DNA from: Antarctobacter heliothermus | GTDB taxonomy: Bacteria; Pseudomonadota; Alphaproteobacteria; Rhodobacterales; Rhodobacteraceae | Assembly: GCF_900188425.1 (NCBI RefSeq) | Contig: NZ_FZON01000005.1 | Coordinates: 1-64,000 of the forward strand | DNA: 64,000 nt | Direction: 5' to 3' | Part shown: positions 54,258 to 63,072 of the stretch, in pieces | Numbering within the stretch: the stretch's first letter is position 1 | Layout: each line of letters starts with the position of its first letter | Program-made: the position numbers and the translations under genes | The notes under the pieces: generated by a model | Database searches by the model: none | What the model saw: only the letters and a program-made list of their open reading frames with translations | What the model was told of the DNA's origin: nothing

Positions 54258-55569
54258 AGCTGAACTGCTCCAAAAGGATGTTTTTTGGCGCGACGCCAAG
54301 GCTCATCAGGGCCTTTTCGACGGCGTGCAGCATGGGCGGCGGCCCGCAAAGGACAAAGACCCAGGTGCGCAGCGCGTCCTGAGCGAAATGGCGCTGGATC
54401 ACCTCTGCGGTGACAAAGCCGGTCTCTCCGGTCCAGCCTTCGGGCGGTTCGGACAGCACATGGGTGACCTGCAATGGCCCGCCCTTGGCGCGTGCGTCCA
54501 GTTCCGCGCCGCAGACGATTTGATCGACGGTCCGGTTGGCGTAGAGCAACAGACGCGGGCGCGGGTCCGCATCGGCGTCCAGTTGGCGCAGGTGCGACAG
54601 CATCGGGGCGATGCCCACGCCGCCCGCGATCAGGGCAACGCCCGCCGCGTCGCGGTGCCGGTCCAGCGTCAGTGACCCAAAGGGCGCATCGACATAGGAA
54701 GGGGTGCCGGGCTTGATCTCACCAAGGCGGCTTGTGAAATCGCCCAGTTCCTTGATGACAAAGCGCAGGTCCGGCCCGTCCGCCGGGGCGGAGGCAATGG
54801 AGAACGGGTTTTCATCCAGCGATACGGCGAGTTTGCCAACACTGATCCAGGCGAAATGGCCGGGTCGGTAGCGCAGGCCCTTGTGGCCCACCGGGCTCAG
54901 GCACAGTTCCCAGGTCCGATCGGCTAGGCGGGATACGGCGCTGACCCTCCAGGGGCGGCGGGCCTTCATGGCCGGTTTGATCACATAGACCCACAACAGC
55001 GAAAAGGCGGCCACCGCAAACAGTCCCCACCACAGCATCGCCAGCGCCGGATCGGCGCTGTAACGGCCAGCACGGGTGGCATGCAGCACACCGAACCCGG
55101 CCACAATCAGCGCCATGATCCCGTGCATGGCGCGCCAGTGTTCGTGCCGGAAAACCCCGTTGCGCCCCAACGCCATGACCATCAGCGCGCCCAGCAGCAG
55201 CCAGGCGACGATCCCCGGCCACAGTCCCAGCCAGTCAAAGTTGAGCGGCGCGCTGCCCGGCGGTGTCAGGCCTGCGCGCAGGCTTTGCGGACCGGCATAC
55301 AGATATGGGTGCAGCAGGATCATCACCGTGGCGGCGCGGGCCAGCAATTGGTGCAGGCGCATGGTGACGTCCATGCCGATCCGCCCCGAGATCACCCGGA
55401 ACCGTCCCGACAGGACAAACTCGACCAGAATGATGGCCAATCCGGCAAGCGCCACACCGCTGGCCAGTTCATCGCGCAAGGGACGCGGCGCATGGCCTTG
55501 CACCGCGGCCATCACAAGCGGTGCGCAGGTCAGACCGAGGTAGAACAGGACAAGCAGGGCTGCAGGCAT
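54250..55569 (-). CDS. Ferric-reductase-like transmembrane flavoprotein
   Basis: A 439-residue protein. The N-terminal ~220 residues hold six helices with paired histidines suited to haem b (MRLHQLLARAATVMILLHPY and WRAMHGIMALIVAGFGVLHATRAG). A ferredoxin-NADP reductase module follows: FAD motif RPGHFAWISVG...ENPFSIAS, NAD motif IAGGVGIAPMLSHL and CGPPPML. No iron-sulfur cysteines. It resembles the ferric reductase/NOX superfamily and should move electrons from NAD(P)H across the membrane. Followed by an overlapping membrane-peptide gene; divergent from prmA. Confidence 0.87.
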   Translation of the reverse strand: MPAALLVLFYLGLTCAPLVMAAVQGHAPRPLRDELASGVALAGLAIILVEFVLSGRFRVISGRIGMDVTMRLHQLLARAATVMILLHPYLYAGPQSLRAGLTPPGSAPLNFDWLGLWPGIVAWLLLGALMVMALGRNGVFRHEHWRAMHGIMALIVAGFGVLHATRAGRYSADPALAMLWWGLFAVAAFSLLWVYVIKPAMKARRPWRVSAVSRLADRTWELCLSPVGHKGLRYRPGHFAWISVGKLAVSLDENPFSIASAPADGPDLRFVIKELGDFTSRLGEIKPGTPSYVDAPFGSLTLDRHRDAAGVALIAGGVGIAPMLSHLRQLDADADPRPRLLLYANRTVDQIVCGAELDARAKGGPLQVTHVLSEPPEGWTGETGFVTAEVIQRHFAQDALRTWVFVLCGPPPMLHAVEKALMSLGVAPKNILLEQFSYD

Positions 55570-55700
55570 GATATCATCTCATCTGTTTCATCGGCGATAC
55601 CACGCCATGACACCGGTTTCACACCCGTGGCTCTGCGGCTTGCAGCGGGAGGGCATTCGTGCAACAGCGAGGGCGTTCTTCCCCGAATGGACCGCCCAAA

Positions 55701-56576
55701 ATGCCCAAGACATGGACCGCCTTCACCACGCTTGCCGACAAGGATAAGGCCGAGGCGCTGGGCCTCGCAATTGAGGACATGGACCCGGAGCCCATGGGGA
55801 TCGGCGTCTTTGAGATCGAGGACGGCTCTGGCATGTCCGAGGTGGGCGGCTATTTCACCCAAGCACCGGATGAAGTGGCGCTGGCACTGCTGGCGGCGGC
55901 CTACGGGGCCAAGCCCTTTGTCGTGTCCAAGGTCCCGGACACCGATTGGGTCGACAAGGTGCGGCGAGAATTGACGCCGGTCGAGGCGGGGCGCTTTTTC
56001 GTCTACGGAAGCCATGACGCGGACAAGATCCCCGACGGGGCCGTGCCGCTGCTGATCGAGGCCGCGATGGCCTTTGGCACCGGGCACCACGGCACCACGC
56101 AGGGCTGTCTGGAGGCGCTCGACCGACTGGCAACTGAGGGCTTCACCGGCAAACATGTCGCCGACATCGGCTGTGGTACGGCGGTTCTGGCGATGGGGGC
56201 CGCGCGCCTCTGGCCCGACATGGTCATTGCCTCCGACATTGATGAGGTCGCCGTCGAGGTGGCAGAGGCCAACGTGCGCGCCAACAACCTGTCCGACAAG
56301 GTGACCTGCGTGGTGGCCGCCGGGTTTGACAACCCGGACCTGCATGGCCGCGCACCTTATGATCTGGTCTTTGCCAATATCCTGAAACAGCCGCTGATTG
56401 ATCTGGCCCCCGACATGGCCAGCCATATCGCGCCCGGCGGCTATGCGATCCTGTCGGGCATCCTGACATGGCAGGCCGATGAAGTGGTTGACGTCTACAC
56501 AGCCCAAGGAATGCCGCAATTGCGCCGCGATACGATTGGTGAATGGGTCACTCTGACCCTGCGGAAAAACCAGTAA
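55701..56576 (+). CDS. prmA: Ribosomal protein L11 methyltransferase
   Basis: A 291-residue SAM-dependent methyltransferase that trimethylates L11. It has an alpha/beta N-terminal substrate domain, AFGTGHHGTTQGCLEAL, SAM motif VADIGCGTAVLAMGAARLWP and catalytic-loop FANILKQPLIDLAPDMASHI. ATG 55701 gives the expected MPKTWTAFTTL start; an upstream ATG at 55659 adds 14 atypical residues. Cytosolic, modification of the ribosome stalk base. Confidence 0.93.
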   Translation: MPKTWTAFTTLADKDKAEALGLAIEDMDPEPMGIGVFEIEDGSGMSEVGGYFTQAPDEVALALLAAAYGAKPFVVSKVPDTDWVDKVRRELTPVEAGRFFVYGSHDADKIPDGAVPLLIEAAMAFGTGHHGTTQGCLEALDRLATEGFTGKHVADIGCGTAVLAMGAARLWPDMVIASDIDEVAVEVAEANVRANNLSDKVTCVVAAGFDNPDLHGRAPYDLVFANILKQPLIDLAPDMASHIAPGGYAILSGILTWQADEVVDVYTAQGMPQLRRDTIGEWVTLTLRKNQ

Positions 56577-56692
56577 ACAAAGGGTTAACGACACCATTCA
56601 GGGCGAATTTTAGCTGAATTGCCACATTCTTGCCGTAAAGTTTGGCTAAAACTTGTCTTAATCGGTGGGGGCCGATTTCAGGTGAGGCTGCC

Positions 56693-57037
56693 ATGGATCA
56701 GGCCCAACAAAGTTTTTACAAGCGCGAACAGGCGCTGCGGCGCAAACACATCCGCATGTCCCGAGGCTATGTGACCCGGATGAACCGAAACGGGATCATC
56801 GAACAAGTGCCGGACCGGCATTTCAGCGGGATTGGCTTTCGTCTGGTCTTGCGGCTGGCGCTGGTCGTCATGGCGTTCAAGGTGCTGGCCTTTGCCTGGT
56901 TGGGTGAGACCCAATATCTCAGCAGCGTCACCACCCTGTCGCAGGGGGCCTTGCATGAAAAGGCCGGGGCCTGGGTCATGCAAGCCGATCCGGTGACGCG
57001 TGCGGTGGCCGGATTCATCACGCCGCGGATGGGTTGA
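56693..57037 (+). CDS. Single-pass membrane hypothetical protein
   Basis: A 114-residue protein with a basic N-terminal cytosolic part (KREQALRRKHIRMSRGYVTRMNRNGIIEQVPDR split by loops), one membrane helix at ~54-75 (LVLRLALVVMAFKVLAFAW) and a ~40-residue external part. AGGTGAGG precedes ATG 56693. It looks like a conserved Rhodobacteraceae protein, but no function is known to me. A very strong hairpin follows. Confidence 0.72.
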   Translation: MDQAQQSFYKREQALRRKHIRMSRGYVTRMNRNGIIEQVPDRHFSGIGFRLVLRLALVVMAFKVLAFAWLGETQYLSSVTTLSQGALHEKAGAWVMQADPVTRAVAGFITPRMG

Positions 57038-57078
57038 GCCCCGCAGAAAGTCCAGTGGATTTCTTCCCTATTGCCCAG

Positions 57079-57122
57079 AATGCAAACGCCCACGCTTCTT
57101 GTGAAGCGTGGGCGTTTGCATT
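57079..57122. terminator. Strong bidirectional hairpin
   Basis: A 20-bp perfect stem (57079-57098 with 57103-57122) around a TTGT loop; the core is AAACGCCCACGCTTC. It is followed by only short T runs on either strand (the arms themselves end in TTTGCATT/AATGCAAA). It separates the membrane-protein gene (+) from the convergent DUF1127 gene (-), so it likely terminates both. Confidence 0.72.
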
Positions 57123-57181
57123 GCCGTGAGTGGCGCCCGAATGGACCGGGTCATCCCGCCCGGCCCACACAAGTCAAAGGG

Positions 57182-57388
57182 TTAGTAGCGACCGGCAACG
57201 CCGTCGATGTCGCCACGGTGCAGGCCGATATCGTCGAGTTCACGATCGGTCAGCGCGGACAGGCTGTTGCGGGTCAGGCGGGCATCATTCCATGCGGCAA
57301 ACGTGCCAATAGCAGTTGCAAACATGGTGCCGATGCGCGCGGCGGAGCCCGAAGCGGCGTACGGGCGGGTCAGGTCGGTTGCGGCCAT
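57182..57388 (-). CDS. DUF1127 mini-protein
   Basis: A 68-residue basic protein with the C-terminal YjiS-type DUF1127 motif (LSALTDRELDDIGLHRGDID) and an amphipathic middle helix. AAGGAG precedes ATG 57388. DUF1127 proteins are abundant in alphaproteobacteria and are tied to RNA maturation, phosphate and stress adaptation in some species. Its upstream DNA contains two 15-bp repeats 22 bp apart. Confidence 0.85.
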   Translation of the reverse strand: MAATDLTRPYAASGSAARIGTMFATAIGTFAAWNDARLTRNSLSALTDRELDDIGLHRGDIDGVAGRY

Positions 57389-57463
57389 CGCTGGTCTCCT
57401 TGAGTCTGGTTTGTTGTTCGTTCTGAAACCGCACTTAGTTTGGGCATTCAGCCCGTTCAAGCC

Positions 57464-57500
57464 GCATTTTCTGCATGGGTCTCATGCATTTTTTGCATGG
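57464..57500 (-). promoter_or_regulatory. Two 15-bp direct repeats, 22 bp apart, upstream of DUF1127
   Basis: GCATTTTCTGCATGG (57464-57478) and GCATTTTTTGCATGG (57486-57500) differ at one base and repeat at 22 bp, two helical turns. The second is also a symmetric ATGCA-N5-TGCAT. They lie 76-112 bases upstream of the DUF1127 start, fitting tandem binding of a dimeric regulator. Confidence 0.5.
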
Positions 57501-57703
57501 CAATTTCAGCCGTTAACCCTGTTGAAAAACAAGCAAAAAACCGCCGCTTCCGGCGTCGGTTTCAGACATCTGCGTGACGCAATCAGGCCGCGCGTGTCGG
57601 TCCGGGAACAGGCCGTGTCGTATTTGTCTGCCGACGCATTAGCCTTGGTCTTTGTTCGCCTTTCGTGCTACCCGTGTCTGAAAAACAACAACAGTAGGCA
57701 TCC

Positions 57704-58192
57704 ATGCGGATATTGGGCATCGACCCGGGGCTGCGCACCCTCGGATGGGGTGTGATCGAGGTAGACGGCAGCCGACTCAGGCACGTTGCAAACGGCCTGT
57801 GCAAGCCGGGTGGCACCGAATTGGCAGAGCGGCTGTTGTCGTTGCATGTCCTTTTGACAGAGGTGTTCCGCGAAATGGCCCCCGATGAGGCGGCTGTGGA
57901 AAAGACCTTTGTGAACCGCGACGGGGCCGGGACGTTGAAACTGGGTCAGGCGCGTGCGATTGCCTTGCTGGTGCCGGCACAGTTTGGCCTGACCATCGGG
58001 GAATACGCGCCCAACTCTGTCAAAAAGACGGTGGTGGGTGTCGGCCACGCGGAAAAACATCAGGTCGAACATATGGTCAATCTGCAGTTGCCCGGCGCCA
58101 ATCCGGCCGGGCCGGATGCGGCGGACGCGCTGGCGATTGCGATCTGCCACGCGCATCACATGGGGATACGACGGATGAAGGTGCGGGCATGA
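57704..58192 (+). CDS. ruvC: Holliday junction resolvase RuvC
   Basis: A 162-residue endonuclease that cuts Holliday junctions symmetrically. Catalytic acids are visible: D7 in [13 protein letters not shown]65 in AAVEKTF, and the C-terminal [14 protein letters not shown] pair. It is the first gene of ruvCAB; its stop overlaps the ruvA start by 4 bases. Cytosolic; works with the RuvAB motor in recombination repair. Confidence 0.96.
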   Translation: MRILGIDPGLRTLGWGVIEVDGSRLRHVANGLCKPGGTELAERLLSLHVLLTEVFREMAPDEAAVEKTFVNRDGAGTLKLGQARAIALLVPAQFGLTIGEYAPNSVKKTVVGVGHAEKHQVEHMVNLQLPGANPAGPDAADALAIAICHAHHMGIRRMKVRA

Positions 58193-58851
58193 TCGGGCGG
58201 ATTGCAGGGCGGGTCATCTACCACGGTGAGGATCACGTTCTGATCGACGTTCAGGGCGTTGGCTACGTTGTCTATTGCAGCGACCGGGTGCGCGCGGGTC
58301 TGCCCGGTGCAGGTGAGGCGGCGGCGCTGTTCACCGATCTGCTGGTGCGTGAGGATCTGTTGCAGCTCTTCGGCTTTCCCACGCTGATCGAAAAGGAATG
58401 GTTTCGCCTGCTGCTGTCGGTGCAGGGCGTCGGTGCCAAGGCGGCGCTGGCGATCCTAGGAACGCTGGGACCGGACGGGGTCAGCCGCGCGCTGGCGCTG
58501 GGCGACTGGTCAGCGATCAAGGCGGCGCGCGGGATCGGCCCCAAGACGGCGCAACGAGTCGTGATGGAGTTGAAAGACAAGGCACCGATGGTTATGGCCA
58601 TGGGCATGGCAGAGTCACAAGGTTCTGACCCTGCGACGCCGATTGATGTGATCGAAACCGCGCCCGCCGCTGGCCCCGGCCCACTACGCGCCGCCAGTGC
58701 GCAGGCCGAGGCGCTGTCGGCACTGGGCAACCTCGGCTATGCCCCCTCAGAGGCCGCAGGGGCCGTGGCAGAGGCCGCCGGAGCCGCGCCGGACGCCGAC
58801 ACCGCAGGCCTGATCCGCGCTGCGCTGAAACTGCTGGCGCCGAAGGGGTAG
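58189..58851 (+). CDS. ruvA: Holliday junction DNA helicase subunit RuvA
   Basis: A 220-residue protein with an N-terminal OB fold ([29 protein letters not shown]), helix-hairpin-helix motifs ([33 protein letters not shown]), an Ala/Gly/Pro linker and the C-terminal RuvB-binding domain ([16 protein letters not shown]). The tetramer holds the junction in square form. Overlaps ruvC; ruvB starts 3 bases downstream. Confidence 0.95.
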   Translation: MIGRIAGRVIYHGEDHVLIDVQGVGYVVYCSDRVRAGLPGAGEAAALFTDLLVREDLLQLFGFPTLIEKEWFRLLLSVQGVGAKAALAILGTLGPDGVSRALALGDWSAIKAARGIGPKTAQRVVMELKDKAPMVMAMGMAESQGSDPATPIDVIETAPAAGPGPLRAASAQAEALSALGNLGYAPSEAAGAVAEAAGAAPDADTAGLIRAALKLLAPKG

Positions 58852-58854
58852 GGT

Positions 58855-59883
58855 ATGGACATGAGTGAGCCGGACCCAACCCTGCGTCCCGATCCCCTGC
58901 CAGAGGACCGCGACCGCGCCCTGCGTCCGCAGATGTTGGGCGATTTCATCGGGCAAGCAGAGGCGCGGGCCAACCTGCGGGTGTTTATCCAAAGTGCGCG
59001 CCAAAGGGGCGAAGCGATGGACCACACGCTGTTCCATGGTCCCCCCGGTCTGGGCAAGACGACGCTGGCGCAGATCATGGCGCGCGAACTGGGCGTCGGC
59101 TTTCGCATGACCTCTGGCCCGGTGCTGGCCAAGGCGGGTGATCTGGCGGCGATCCTGACCAATCTTGAACGCAACGACGTGCTGTTCATAGACGAAATCC
59201 ATCGCCTGAACGCCGCCGTCGAAGAAGTGCTGTATCCGGCGATGGAGGACTATGAACTGGACCTCGTGATCGGTGAGGGACCAGCGGCACGCACCGTGCG
59301 GATCGAATTGCAGCCCTTCACGCTGGTCGGGGCCACGACGCGCCTCGGCCTGCTGACAACGCCGTTGCGCGACCGTTTCGGCATCCCGACGCGGCTGAAC
59401 TTTTACACCATACCAGAGCTTGAGACGATCGTGTCGGGTAATGCCGTCAAGCTGGGCGTGCGGATGGAGGGCGACGGCGCGCTAGAGATCGCGCGGCGCT
59501 CTCGCGGGACACCCCGCATCGCCGGGCGCCTGCTGCGCCGGGTGGTGGATTTCGCCATTGTCGAGGGCGGCGGCGTGGTCAGCCGCGCGCTGGCCGACAA
59601 TGCGCTCACCCGGCTGGGAGTCGACAACCTTGGCCTGGATGGCGCGGACCGGCGCTATCTGACGCTGGTGGCAGAGAACTATGGCGGTGGTCCCGTGGGC
59701 ATCGAAACGCTCTCAGCCGCCCTGTCCGAAAGCCGCGATGCGCTGGAGGAGGTGGTAGAGCCCTACCTCTTGCAGCAGGGACTGATCAGCCGTACCCCAC
59801 GCGGACGGATGCTGGCGCAAAAGGCGTGGACGCACCTTGGCCTTGCCGCGCCTGTGCCGCCGGGACAAACCGAATTGTTCTGA
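58855..59883 (+). CDS. ruvB: Holliday junction branch-migration ATPase RuvB
   Basis: A 342-residue AAA+ motor. Walker A is [13 protein letters not shown], Walker [11 protein letters not shown], sensor 1 [19 protein letters not shown] and the arginine finger follows there. The C-terminal winged helix ends [14 protein letters not shown]. ATGs at 58855 and 58861 are both possible. Last gene of ruvCAB, ended by a clear terminator. Confidence 0.96.
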   Translation: MDMSEPDPTLRPDPLPEDRDRALRPQMLGDFIGQAEARANLRVFIQSARQRGEAMDHTLFHGPPGLGKTTLAQIMARELGVGFRMTSGPVLAKAGDLAAILTNLERNDVLFIDEIHRLNAAVEEVLYPAMEDYELDLVIGEGPAARTVRIELQPFTLVGATTRLGLLTTPLRDRFGIPTRLNFYTIPELETIVSGNAVKLGVRMEGDGALEIARRSRGTPRIAGRLLRRVVDFAIVEGGGVVSRALADNALTRLGVDNLGLDGADRRYLTLVAENYGGGPVGIETLSAALSESRDALEEVVEPYLLQQGLISRTPRGRMLAQKAWTHLGLAAPVPPGQTELF

Positions 59884-59920
59884 TAGCATTTGCGGCGTTT
59901 GCGTTTCACGCCGTCATGTT

Positions 59921-59957
59921 AAGGCCCCGCTGGGAAAACAGTGGGGCCTTTCTTTGT
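59921..59957 (+). terminator. Terminator of ruvCAB
   Basis: AAGGCCCCGCTG (59921-59932) pairs with CAGTGGGGCCTT (59939-59950) with one G-T wobble, followed by TCTTTGT. It lies 38 bases after the ruvB stop. Confidence 0.8.
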
Positions 59958-59972
59958 GACTGTGAGTTTGGT

Positions 59973-60305
59973 TCACTGAACCTGTTGCAGGGTCCACATG
60001 GCGCTCCACCATCCGTTTTGGATTTGCCCGGACTGCACCTGACCGTGCTCGACATGCAGATACTGGTCCCCTTTCCAATGGTTGCGGATGCGAACAAAGT
60101 TGGTGCCGGGAATGGGATCAATGCTCCACATGGCGCTCCACCAGCCGGGCTGGACTTGTCCGACTTGCACCTGACCATGTTCGATGTGGATCATTTGGTC
60201 CGGCTTCCAGCGGTTTTGCAATCGTTTCAGCCCTTCAGCCGATGCGGTGGTCGCCAACATGGATATGGCTACCAGTGCGGCCGCGAAGAATGATAAAATG
60301 CGCAT
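59973..60305 (-). CDS. Secreted protein made of two 44-residue repeats
   Basis: A 110-residue protein with a signal peptide (cleavage near TASA, residue 23). The mature part is two similar units: R(L/I)(Q/R)N(R/H)WKPDQ-type start, HIEHGQVQVGQ / HVEHGQVQSGQ, and (P/N)GWWSAMW at each end. The repeat period is 44 codons and is visible in the DNA. The pattern recalls ricin-type beta-trefoil units, but with two copies rather than three. Probably an extracellular or periplasmic binding protein; ligand unknown. Confidence 0.75.
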   Translation of the reverse strand: MRILSFFAAALVAISMLATTASAEGLKRLQNRWKPDQMIHIEHGQVQVGQVQPGWWSAMWSIDPIPGTNFVRIRNHWKGDQYLHVEHGQVQSGQIQNGWWSAMWTLQQVQ

Positions 60306-60482
60306 GAAAGAAATCCTTTAGAACGCCGTTGCAGGACCGTTATTCACCAACCGGCTGGAAAGGGAAAGTAGGGTTACCCTGACTGGGTGTTTACGGAAGC
60401 TCACGCCTGCGGCAGGCGGCTATGCTGGCCACTGGTGAAATCAGGTGCTGGCTTGAAGCTTGCCGCGCCGCCATGTACGCGC

Positions 60483-61124
60483 ATGCGCATGATCGCAGAT
60501 GACATCGCCGCCCTCTTCACACGTTCCGACGGAACCTATTTGTGTGCCCGTTGGGGGCGCCCCTTGTCGCCTATCGTCTTTGGTGTCGAAGAGGCCACGC
60601 TGCAGGTGATCAAAGGCGCGTTTGAGGCGGTCTGTGTTCTGGCGGGCCACCAGATGGCGGAAACGGACCCGGAACTGGGTGCCAACGTCATGGTATTCTT
60701 CTGCCGCGATTGGGCAGAGCTGCTGGACGTGCCAGACCTTGACCGCATGGTTGATGGCCTGCCGGCGCTGGTGACACGGCTGCAGGCAGCGGATGCCAAC
60801 CAATACCGCGTCTTCCGGTTCGATCGCGATGGCAGCATCAAGGCCTGCTTCATCTTTCTCCGGATGGATGCGGATCTGGCCAATCTGCCCGCCGAAACGC
60901 TGGCGCTGAGCCAAGTGGCACAGTCGATCCTGCTTTGGTCGGACAACGCCTTTACCGATCGGTCGCCGCTTGCGCGGCTCGACGGAGGGCAGGTGATTCT
61001 GCGGCCCGAAATCGCGGAAATCATCCGCGCGGCCTATGACCCGGTGATGCCGGTCGCCGCGGCGGACCCCTCACATGCGCTGCGCCTGATGGCGCGAATC
61101 ACGGCGGCGAAGCAGTCAGGCTAA
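60483..61124 (+). CDS. Conserved hypothetical protein
   Basis: A ~213-residue soluble, acidic protein without a signal peptide. Features are CARWGRPLSPIVFGVEEATLQVIKGAFEAV near the start, ANVMVFFCRDWAELLDVPDLDRM in the middle and a helical C-terminus (LRPEIAEIIRAAYDPVMPVAAADPSHAL). I recognise it as a type common in Rhodobacteraceae but cannot name a function. ATG 60483 and 60489 are candidates; no ribosome site is decisive. Converges on trpS. Confidence 0.7.
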   Translation: MRMIADDIAALFTRSDGTYLCARWGRPLSPIVFGVEEATLQVIKGAFEAVCVLAGHQMAETDPELGANVMVFFCRDWAELLDVPDLDRMVDGLPALVTRLQAADANQYRVFRFDRDGSIKACFIFLRMDADLANLPAETLALSQVAQSILLWSDNAFTDRSPLARLDGGQVILRPEIAEIIRAAYDPVMPVAAADPSHALRLMARITAAKQSG

Positions 61125-61163
61125 ACCGCGCCCTGTGACGGCGCTCAGCGCGTTCCCAAAAAA

Positions 61164-61199
61164 CCGCCCCGGCTTCTTCTTTGTCCAAATACTCCGGGG
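61164..61199 (-). repeat. Interspersed 3'-associated element, copy 3
   Basis: On the minus strand, core GGAGTATTTGGACAAAGAAG is followed by AAGCCGGGGCGG. It begins 52 bases after the trpS stop in the trpS direction, matching the copies at 22067 and 47067. Confidence 0.6.
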
Positions 61200-61251
61200 T
61201 CCGGGGCAGGGCCCCGGTCCCGCATCCGCACCCCGCGCAGCGGTCAAGACC

Positions 61252-62289
61252 TCAGCGCACCATGCCGACAATCTCATAGGTCTTTGCCAGGATCGGGGCG
61301 GCAATCTCGCGCGCGCGCTCGGAACCGCGCCGCAAGATGGCGTCAATCTCTCCCGGATCGGCGGTCAGGCGCTTCATCTCGGTCGAGATCGGCTCCAGCT
61401 TGGCGACCGCCAGATCGGCAAGCGCGGGTTTGAAGGTGCCGAACTGCTGGCCAGCGTGGTCGGCGATGACCTGATCCACCGTCAGATTCGCAAGCGCGGC
61501 GTAGATGTTCACCAGGTTGCGCGCCTCAGGACGCTCTGCCAGACCCTCGGCCGTGTCGGGCAGCGGTTCCGGATCGGTCCGGGCCTTGCGGATCTTTTGC
61601 GCGATGGTATCGGCATCGTCGGTCAGGTTGATGCGGCTCATGTCCGACGGATCGGATTTCGACATCTTCCTGGACCCGTCGCGCAGCGACATGACGCGGG
61701 TCGCCGCCCCTTCGATCACCGGTTCGGTGATGGGAAAGAAGTTGACGCCATAGTCATTGTTGAACTTGATCGCGATGTCGCGGGTCAGTTCCAGATGCTG
61801 TTTTTGGTCCTCGCCCACCGGCACATGGGTGGCGTGATACACCAGGATGTCCGCCGCCATCAGTGCCGGGTAGGCAAGCAGCCCTAGCGACGCGTTCTGC
61901 GTGTTCTTGCCCGCCTTGTCCTTCCACTGGGTCATCCGCTGCATCCAGCCCATGCGGGCAACGCAGTTGAAGATCCACGCCAGTTGCGCGTGCTCGGCCA
62001 CCTGACTCTGGTTGAAGAGGATGGATTTTTCCGGATCGACGCCCGAGGCGATGAAGCCAGCGGTCAGTTCCCGCGTCTGGCGGCGCAGCGCATCCGGGTC
62101 CTGCCAGACGGTGATCGCGTGCATGTCGACCATGCAATAGACCGACTGGACGCCTTGATCCTGGCTGTCGGCAAAACGCTTCAACGCGCCAAGATAGTTG
62201 CCCAGCGTCAATCCGCCGGAGGGCTGGATGCCCGAGAAAACGCGCGGGGTGAAGGCGGAGTTGGGCTGGCCGTCTGACGTGTCTGACAT
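61252..62289 (-). CDS. trpS: Tryptophanyl-tRNA synthetase
   Basis: A 345-residue class I aminoacyl-tRNA synthetase. The HIGH equivalent is [13 protein letters not shown] near the N-terminus and KMSKS is intact ([10 protein letters not shown]). The tryptophan-pocket region includes [28 protein letters not shown]. Charges tRNA-Trp in the cytosol. It is divergent from the rhomboid-like gene and carries copy 3 of the interspersed element at its 3' end. Confidence 0.96.
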   Translation of the reverse strand: MSDTSDGQPNSAFTPRVFSGIQPSGGLTLGNYLGALKRFADSQDQGVQSVYCMVDMHAITVWQDPDALRRQTRELTAGFIASGVDPEKSILFNQSQVAEHAQLAWIFNCVARMGWMQRMTQWKDKAGKNTQNASLGLLAYPALMAADILVYHATHVPVGEDQKQHLELTRDIAIKFNNDYGVNFFPITEPVIEGAATRVMSLRDGSRKMSKSDPSDMSRINLTDDADTIAQKIRKARTDPEPLPDTAEGLAERPEARNLVNIYAALANLTVDQVIADHAGQQFGTFKPALADLAVAKLEPISTEMKRLTADPGEIDAILRRGSERAREIAAPILAKTYEIVGMVR

Positions 62290-62369
62290 GGGGACTCCCG
62301 GAGGGTGTGGCTATTGCTGCGCGGCTGGCTTACCCATGCGGCTGAGGACCGTCAAGGAAGAGGCAGCCC

Positions 62370-63053
62370 ATGACCCATCCCCATAACGAAGCCCCGGTCA
62401 ACCCGCTGCCGCCGGTTGTGGTTGCGCTGTTCCTTGTGCTTGCGGTGATAGAGCTTGTGATCTGGCTGGGTGGGCAGGGGATTGTCGGCGGTCCGGCGGC
62501 TGTCGGCTGGCGGACCGGGATGATCGAATCCTACGGATTTTCGGGGCGCGCCTTTGACTGGATGCTGGAGACCGGGCAATTCCCGCCAGAGCTGTTGGTG
62601 CGCTTTGTCAGTTACCTGTTCCTGCACGCCAGTTTCAGCCATGCGCTGTTTGCCATGGTGATCCTGCTGGCCATGGGCAAGATCGTGACAGAGGCGCTGG
62701 GATCGCTGGCCTTTGTGACGATCTTTTTCCTGTCGGGCATTGTCGGCGCGGTGGCATTTGGCGTGATCAGCGATGATCCTTGGCTGATCGGGGCGTTTCC
62801 GTCGGTCTACGGGCTGATCGGCGGGTTTACCTTTTTGCTGTGGATGCGGTTGGGCACGGCCGGCGCAAACCAGTATCGGGCGTTTTCGCTGATCGGGATG
62901 CTGTTGGCAGTGCAACTGGTGTTTGGCGTGTTTTTTGGCGGCACCAACGACTGGATCGCCGATATAGCGGGTTTCATTGTCGGGTTTGGACTGACGGTGG
63001 TTCTGGCCCCCGGCGGGACGGCTGGCGTGGTGGCGCGCATTCGGCGGCGCTGA
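62370..63053 (+). CDS. Rhomboid-fold membrane protein without catalytic dyad
   Basis: A 227-residue protein with about six helices in rhomboid order and the HASFSH element at 86-91. The active-site loop that should read GASG is GAFPSVYG (141-148), so the catalytic serine position 143 is Phe. The partner histidine in the last helix is Asp (ADIAGF, residue 198). A serine at 145 is two places off. This is probably a pseudoprotease that binds membrane proteins rather than cleaving them. It is often annotated as an active rhomboid protease; the sequence does not support that. Confidence 0.8.
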   Translation: MTHPHNEAPVNPLPPVVVALFLVLAVIELVIWLGGQGIVGGPAAVGWRTGMIESYGFSGRAFDWMLETGQFPPELLVRFVSYLFLHASFSHALFAMVILLAMGKIVTEALGSLAFVTIFFLSGIVGAVAFGVISDDPWLIGAFPSVYGLIGGFTFLLWMRLGTAGANQYRAFSLIGMLLAVQLVFGVFFGGTNDWIADIAGFIVGFGLTVVLAPGGTAGVVARIRRR

Positions 63054-63072
63054 GGCAGCCCGGAACGTCGCC

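Noticed and set aside
56588-56604. TTAAC upstream of the single-pass membrane protein gene as a CtrA site
   Set aside because: Only one half-site (GGTTAACG) is present; the second TTAA at the correct 7-base spacing is missing.
57511-57535. TTAAC near the DUF1127/ruvC intergenic region as a CtrA site
   Set aside because: TTAA is followed after seven bases by GAAA, so the consensus is not met.
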